Shown: piece by piece, positions 60,723-64,000 of the stretch | Position numbering within the stretch: position 1 is the first letter of the stretch | How the letters are laid out: each line of letters starts with the position of its first letter | Source: Haloterrigena salifodinae | Lineage (GTDB): Archaea; Halobacteriota; Halobacteria; Halobacteriales; Natrialbaceae | DNA: 64,000 bases | Direction: 5' to 3' | Assembly: GCF_003977755.1 (NCBI RefSeq) | Contig: NZ_RQWN01000002.1 | Span: forward strand, 744,001 to 808,000 | The notes under the pieces: model-generated | The model's input: the letters and a program-made list of their open reading frames with translations, nothing else | The model's database searches: none | What the model was told of the DNA's origin: nothing | Position numbers and translations under genes: made by a program

Positions 60723-61915
60723 TGCCGTCCCGACGGCAGTCCGCCGACGAAGCGGCGGATCGCGTGGCGGTGATCGGCGCATCGATGACGAAGTTCGGGC
60801 AACGTGAGGAGGAGTGGATCCTCGAGCTGCTCGCGGAGGCCGGGCTGGAGTGCCTCGCGGACGCGGGTGCGGAGGCCAGCGACGTCGACCACCTGTACGT
60901 CTCGAACATGGCCAGCGGCGAGTTCGAGGGGATGACGGGCGTAATGAACGCTCTCGCACACGACCTCGGCGCGATGCCAGCGTACACCCAGCGGATCGAC
61001 CAGACGAGTTCCAGCGGCGGCGCGGGAATCTACGCCGCCTGGCAGTCGATCGCCAGCGGCGCCAGCGACCTGACGCTACTTGTCGGCGGCGAGAAAATGA
61101 CCCACCGGACGACCGGCGAATCGACCGATATCATCGCCTCGGTCACTCACCCTGCCGAGTACAAACACGGCGTCACTCTCCCCTCCTTCGCCGGGCTGAC
61201 CGCCCGCCACTACCTCGAGCGGTTCGACGCGCCTCGCGAGAGTCTGGCGACGGTCGCCGCCAAAAACCACAAAAACGGCGTCGACAATCCGAACGCCCAG
61301 TTCCAAAAGGAAGTCGCCGTCGACACCATCCTCGAGTCGCCGGTGATCGCGGATCCGCTGCGGCTGTACGACTTCTGTCCGGTCACCGACGGCTCCGCGG
61401 CGCTCCTGCTCTGTTCCGAGGAGACCGCTCGAGAGTACACGGACGACTACGTCGTCATTTCGGGCATCGACGGCGCCACGGACACCCACGTCGTCCACGA
61501 GCGAGAGGATCCGACCGTGATGGGCGGCGTCGTCGAGAGCGGCGAGGGCGCCTACGAGATGAGCGGCTACGGCCCCGACGACATCGATGTCGCCGAACTC
61601 CACGACATGTTCACTATCCTCGAGTTCCTCCAGATGGAGGGACTCGGATTCGCCGAGCAGGGCGAAGCGTGGGAACTCGTCGAGGACGGCTACACCGAGC
61701 GCGACACGGGCGAACTACCGATCAACACCTCCGGCGGACTCAAATCGAAGGGCCATCCGCTGGGCGCCAGCGGGGTCGCACAAGCGGTCGAGATCTACGA
61801 ACAACTGATGGGCGAAGCGGGCCCGCGACAGGTCGACGCGGACATCGGTCTCTGCTGTAACGTCGGCGGCTTCGGCAACTGCGTTATCACTACCATCATG
61901 GAGGCAGCACGATGA
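60722..61915 (+). CDS. Thiolase-superfamily protein lacking the N-terminal Cys nucleophile
   Basis: This 397-residue protein has the thiolase fold from RVAVIGASMTKFGQ to a C-terminal GLCCNVGGFGNCV. The catalytic His is in KGHPLGASG near residue 343, and the C-terminal Cys motif is present (CNVGGFGNC). The N-terminal site where thiolases use Cys reads QTSSSGGAGIY near residue 94, so Ser replaces the nucleophile. It may be a scaffold, a decarboxylating condensing enzyme or a degenerate family member. In archaea such proteins work with an OB-fold partner, which is encoded directly downstream with a 4-nt overlap. Confidence 0.85.
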   Translation: MPSRRQSADEAADRVAVIGASMTKFGQREEEWILELLAEAGLECLADAGAEASDVDHLYVSNMASGEFEGMTGVMNALAHDLGAMPAYTQRIDQTSSSGGAGIYAAWQSIASGASDLTLLVGGEKMTHRTTGESTDIIASVTHPAEYKHGVTLPSFAGLTARHYLERFDAPRESLATVAAKNHKNGVDNPNAQFQKEVAVDTILESPVIADPLRLYDFCPVTDGSAALLLCSEETAREYTDDYVVISGIDGATDTHVVHEREDPTVMGGVVESGEGAYEMSGYGPDDIDVAELHDMFTILEFLQMEGLGFAEQGEAWELVEDGYTERDTGELPINTSGGLKSKGHPLGASGVAQAVEIYEQLMGEAGPRQVDADIGLCCNVGGFGNCVITTIMEAAR

Positions 61916-62271
61916 GCATGGAAGCGACCCGCTACGACGACGGCTCGATCAGTTACCCCGGCCACCCGCGCGGTCGCGGCGGCGCCGAACCCGTCGGAAC
62001 GATCGATCTCAGCGAGTACACCGGCGAAGTCGTTACCTGGACGACCAGCACGGCGACGCCCCCGGGCGTCCGCGAACCGAACACGCTCGCTATCGTCGAG
62101 TTCGAGATCAAGGGCGAGTCAGTCCGCGCGCTCGGTCAGGTGACCACGGACGACGTCGAGACCGGCGACGAAGTCGAACCCGTCTACGTCGACGAACTTC
62201 GCGAGCCCGGCGCCGGCATCCGCGAACCGGAGAGCCAGGACTGGGACGGCTATCGGTTCCAACCGGTCTGA
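61912..62271 (+). CDS. DUF35/OB-fold partner of the thiolase-like protein
   Basis: This 119-residue protein overlaps the thiolase gene by 4 nt. It has the OB-like part of DUF35 proteins (YTGEVVTWTTSTATPPGVREPNTLAIVEFEIKG...ALGQVTTDDVETGDEVEPV), but the N-terminal Cys pairs of the rubredoxin-like zinc ribbon are missing; only an acidic leader is present. DUF35 proteins bind acyl-CoA and bridge thiolase with HMG-CoA synthase in archaeal complexes. No HMG-CoA synthase is in view. Confidence 0.82.
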   Translation: MSMEATRYDDGSISYPGHPRGRGGAEPVGTIDLSEYTGEVVTWTTSTATPPGVREPNTLAIVEFEIKGESVRALGQVTTDDVETGDEVEPVYVDELREPGAGIREPESQDWDGYRFQPV

Positions 62272-62469
62272 GAGCGCCGGTCCTGCAGTAGCCGGCGGTC
62301 GGCCGTCGTCTCGCGCGTGATCGGGACGCGGCACCGTTCGCGGACGCCGGAACCCGACCTGCGGAGGTGATCGCGAGCCCGAAGGCCGCTTCCGGTGCGA
62401 GCGAGAGCCGCTTCCTACTGTCCCTCGCTTTTTTGAAGACCGTCACGGCGGTTGCACGACCCGTACTCC

Positions 62470-62799
62470 CTACACCTCTTCGAGCACCGCGAGCGAGTAA
62501 AGATCGATCGCGCTGAGGGTGAGGACGGCGAGCGGGAAGGCCACGTCCGCGAAGGCGACGGTCTCGAGGTGGAGGATCGAGAGGACGAGCGGCTCGACGA
62601 GCGGGCCGGCGGCGAGAAGCGATCCGGGACTCAGAAACACGAGCGCGGCCCCGCACAGTGCGGCCCAGCAGCAGCCGCGGCGCCACTGCCGGGCGTAGAG
62701 GTGCCCGGCGCCCGGCCAGCAGATGGTCAGCAGGTACGCCGGCCACGTTGTCACGCGCACGTCCAGCGGGAGTAGCGGCGTGGACTGTGCTGACGACAC
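62470..62799 (-). CDS. Small membrane protein, TM2-like
   Basis: This 109-residue protein has a hydrophobic segment with the WPGAGHLYARQWRRG turn, which resembles the TM2-domain style (G-x-H-x-x-Y). Two more hydrophobic segments follow. The function is unknown, and the neighbours give no clue. Confidence 0.55.
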   Translation of the reverse strand: MSSAQSTPLLPLDVRVTTWPAYLLTICWPGAGHLYARQWRRGCCWAALCGAALVFLSPGSLLAAGPLVEPLVLSILHLETVAFADVAFPLAVLTLSAIDLYSLAVLEEV

Positions 62800-63009
62800 G
62801 GATTATCGCCTCCGATACGCCGACTGTCGCTGCTCGATACGGGACGTCTCGACGGGGAGTCGAGTTACCATACCGGTCGGATCAACGGTCGGGGTGAAAA
62901 ACGTCAGTCAGACGGCTGTACGACGCGCGGCGGAACCGTCGAGCGATCGGACGCCCCGGACGATCACGAGCGACTCCGCGTTTCATTTGTCGTGCGTCTC
63001 GGTCCCGTT

Positions 63010-63135
63010 CTACGTCGTCTTCTCTTGTTTCCACGTGTGATCGCACAGATTGCAGCCGTACTGGATGTGTCGGGCTCGCTCCTCGAGCCAGACGTCCGTT
63101 TCGCCGCAGTTCGGGCATGGCTCTGTGGCTCCCAT
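63010..63135 (-). CDS. Two-knuckle zinc-ribbon microprotein (41 aa)
   Basis: This 41-residue frame starts MGATEPCPNCGETDVWLEER and has CPNCG and CNLC separated by about 20 residues, ending DHTWKQEKTT. It fits the small zinc-ribbon pattern (TFIIS-like knuckles). It is too short for most gene callers. It lies alone between two small genes. Confidence 0.65.
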   Translation of the reverse strand: MGATEPCPNCGETDVWLEERARHIQYGCNLCDHTWKQEKTT

Positions 63136-63322
63136 ACCCCAAATAGCACTGTAAACGGCTTCACAATCACGCTGCCCATGCATGCCGGGCTACCGATCTC
63201 CCAGTCTCGAGTCTCTGCCTGCGGTAACCTGCATCGAGAAGCAGCCGAGCACGGCGAGACACGCCGACGGAGACCCACCGTTCCCAGGGGTTCAGCCGCG
63301 AAACGACGCGATCCGCGTCGGA

Positions 63323-63532
63323 TTAGTCCTTCTGAATATTTGTAGTGGGATCGTCGACAGCGGGCATCTCGCTCTCGTTGGCGTGGGTCGCGAACCGCGC
63401 GATGAGGTCGTCGACCGCGAGCGATCCGGTCATCTGCGGACTGTTTCGAGCCAGCGTGAGGCACATCAGTATCCGCTCGATCTCCTCGTCCGTGAACTCG
63501 AGTGACACCGTAGACTCCGTCTCCTCCTCCAT
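63323..63532 (-). CDS. Small acidic protein, unknown
   Basis: This 69-residue protein starts at MEEETESTVSLEFTDEEIER. One or two helices (EEIERILMCLTLARNS, GSLAVDDLIARFATHANESEM) make up most of it. It ends in an acidic tail. No family recognised. A Met eight codons upstream is possible. Confidence 0.6.
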   Translation of the reverse strand: MEEETESTVSLEFTDEEIERILMCLTLARNSPQMTGSLAVDDLIARFATHANESEMPAVDDPTTNIQKD

Positions 63533-63723
63533 ATAGCGAATAGCTATAAGCAACACTCCTACTTAATGTCCTGCAATCCGGTTTTTCTCACCACGAGGTG
63601 AACGAATCTGCAGTTTTGTGTCCGTTCGTCGAATGAATATTGTCAGCATCCTCGAGCGCGCAGCCACCTCGCTCGAGTCCCGGAACGAAGTACCTTTAGG
63701 GAGTTCGATGCAACCTCGAGACA

Positions 63724-64000
63724 ATGTGGCCCTGGGGACACCTCGCCGTCGCGTATCTGTGTTATTCGATCGCCCGGCACCGCCTCCGCGACCGTCCGCC
63801 GCGTGCGCTGCCGGTGATCGCGCTGGCGATCGGGTCGCAGTTTCCCGATCTGATCGATAAGCCGTTCGCCTGGTCGCTCGAACTCCTCCCCGGCGGGCGG
63901 ACGCTCACCCACTCCGTCTTCGTCGCCGCGCTGTTGCTCCCGTCCGTCTACCTCGCCGCGAGCCGATTCGACCGACCCGACGTCGGAGTCGCGTTCGCCG
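63724..64000 (+). CDS. Membrane-bound metal-dependent hydrolase-like protein, 3'-truncated by the window
   Basis: Only the first 92 residues are in view. The start MWPWGHLAVAYLCYSIARHR has the first-helix His typical of YdjM/DUF457-like hydrolases. IGSQFPDLIDKPFAW holds the Asp motif and GGRTLTHSVF the His motif. The remainder lies beyond the edge. It is related in layout to the gene at 58216. A promoter-like AT patch lies near 63540-63580, 145 nt upstream. Confidence 0.85.
   Translation, partial: MWPWGHLAVAYLCYSIARHRLRDRPPRALPVIALAIGSQFPDLIDKPFAWSLELLPGGRTLTHSVFVAALLLPSVYLAASRFDRPDVGVAFA

Overview
The window is a high-GC chromosome segment from a halophilic archaeon (class Halobacteria). 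The proteins are strongly acidic, with Asp/Glu-rich linkers. There is F420 chemistry, a HalOD1 domain, archaeal TrkA-type regulation, Tat-type lipoprotein export and near-leaderless promoters. The order Natrialbales is plausible but was not tested. Most of the window has the base composition of a haloarchaeal core. Two parts differ: an AT-rich surface-glycan island (about 40.4-50.7 kb) and a gene-poor accessory stretch (about 51-60 kb).

Layout. 0-10 kb: tail of a TrkA-type K+ regulator, an F420-linked oxidoreductase, a membrane metallophosphoesterase, an ABC-2 exporter pair, divergent MFS and AtoE-type acid transporters sharing one small promoter, a split-barrel flavin protein, a DUF420 membrane protein and a J-domain protein. 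10-20 kb: HalOD1 protein, leucyl-tRNA synthetase with in-frame inserts, acidic anchored protein, PRC-barrel-like protein, aldehyde dehydrogenase and a sugar-1-phosphate nucleotidylyltransferase. 18-27 kb: a MoxR cluster of two divergent arms (DUF4350 and MoxR on plus; two membrane proteins and DUF58 on minus; a secreted DUF4129 protein on plus) with an AT-richer lipoprotein gene between the arms. 27-35 kb: HTH protein, a CTAG-dense intergenic patch, DUF1616 protein, a MacB-like ABC operon and a tiny zinc-finger gene. 35-51 kb: tRNA-like element, NAD-dependent epimerase, zinc microprotein, membrane GT2, second (degenerate) tRNA-like element, nucleotidylyltransferase, flippase, two alkaline-phosphatase-superfamily enzymes, GT2, a polytopic protein, a dead IS6-type element and two GT4 enzymes. 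Two paralogous 60-residue proteins bracket this locus. 51-60 kb: PhiH-like repressor, coiled-coil accessory protein, small wHTH, thiamine-binding and VOC proteins, with long gaps lacking convincing genes. 60-64 kb: a coupled mini-operon ending in a thiolase-like protein and an OB-fold partner, small zinc and membrane proteins, and the start of a membrane hydrolase.

How parts work together. The 36-50 kb genes supply what is needed to build a lipid-linked glycan and flip it: sugar activation, sugar modification, glycosyl transfer, flippase, and two phospho- or sulfo-transfer candidates. No oligosaccharyltransferase is in view. The MoxR, DUF58, DUF4350 and DUF4129 genes form a conserved-looking envelope AAA+ system of unknown job. 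The most unusual signals are two interrupted tRNA-like genes with perfect or decayed cloverleafs but no U33, the paralogous small proteins at the island edges, the CTAG clusters, and double-hairpin repeats found in a dead transposase, an intergenic region and (as related forms) inside leuS. All functions are inferred from reading sequence; no database search was run.
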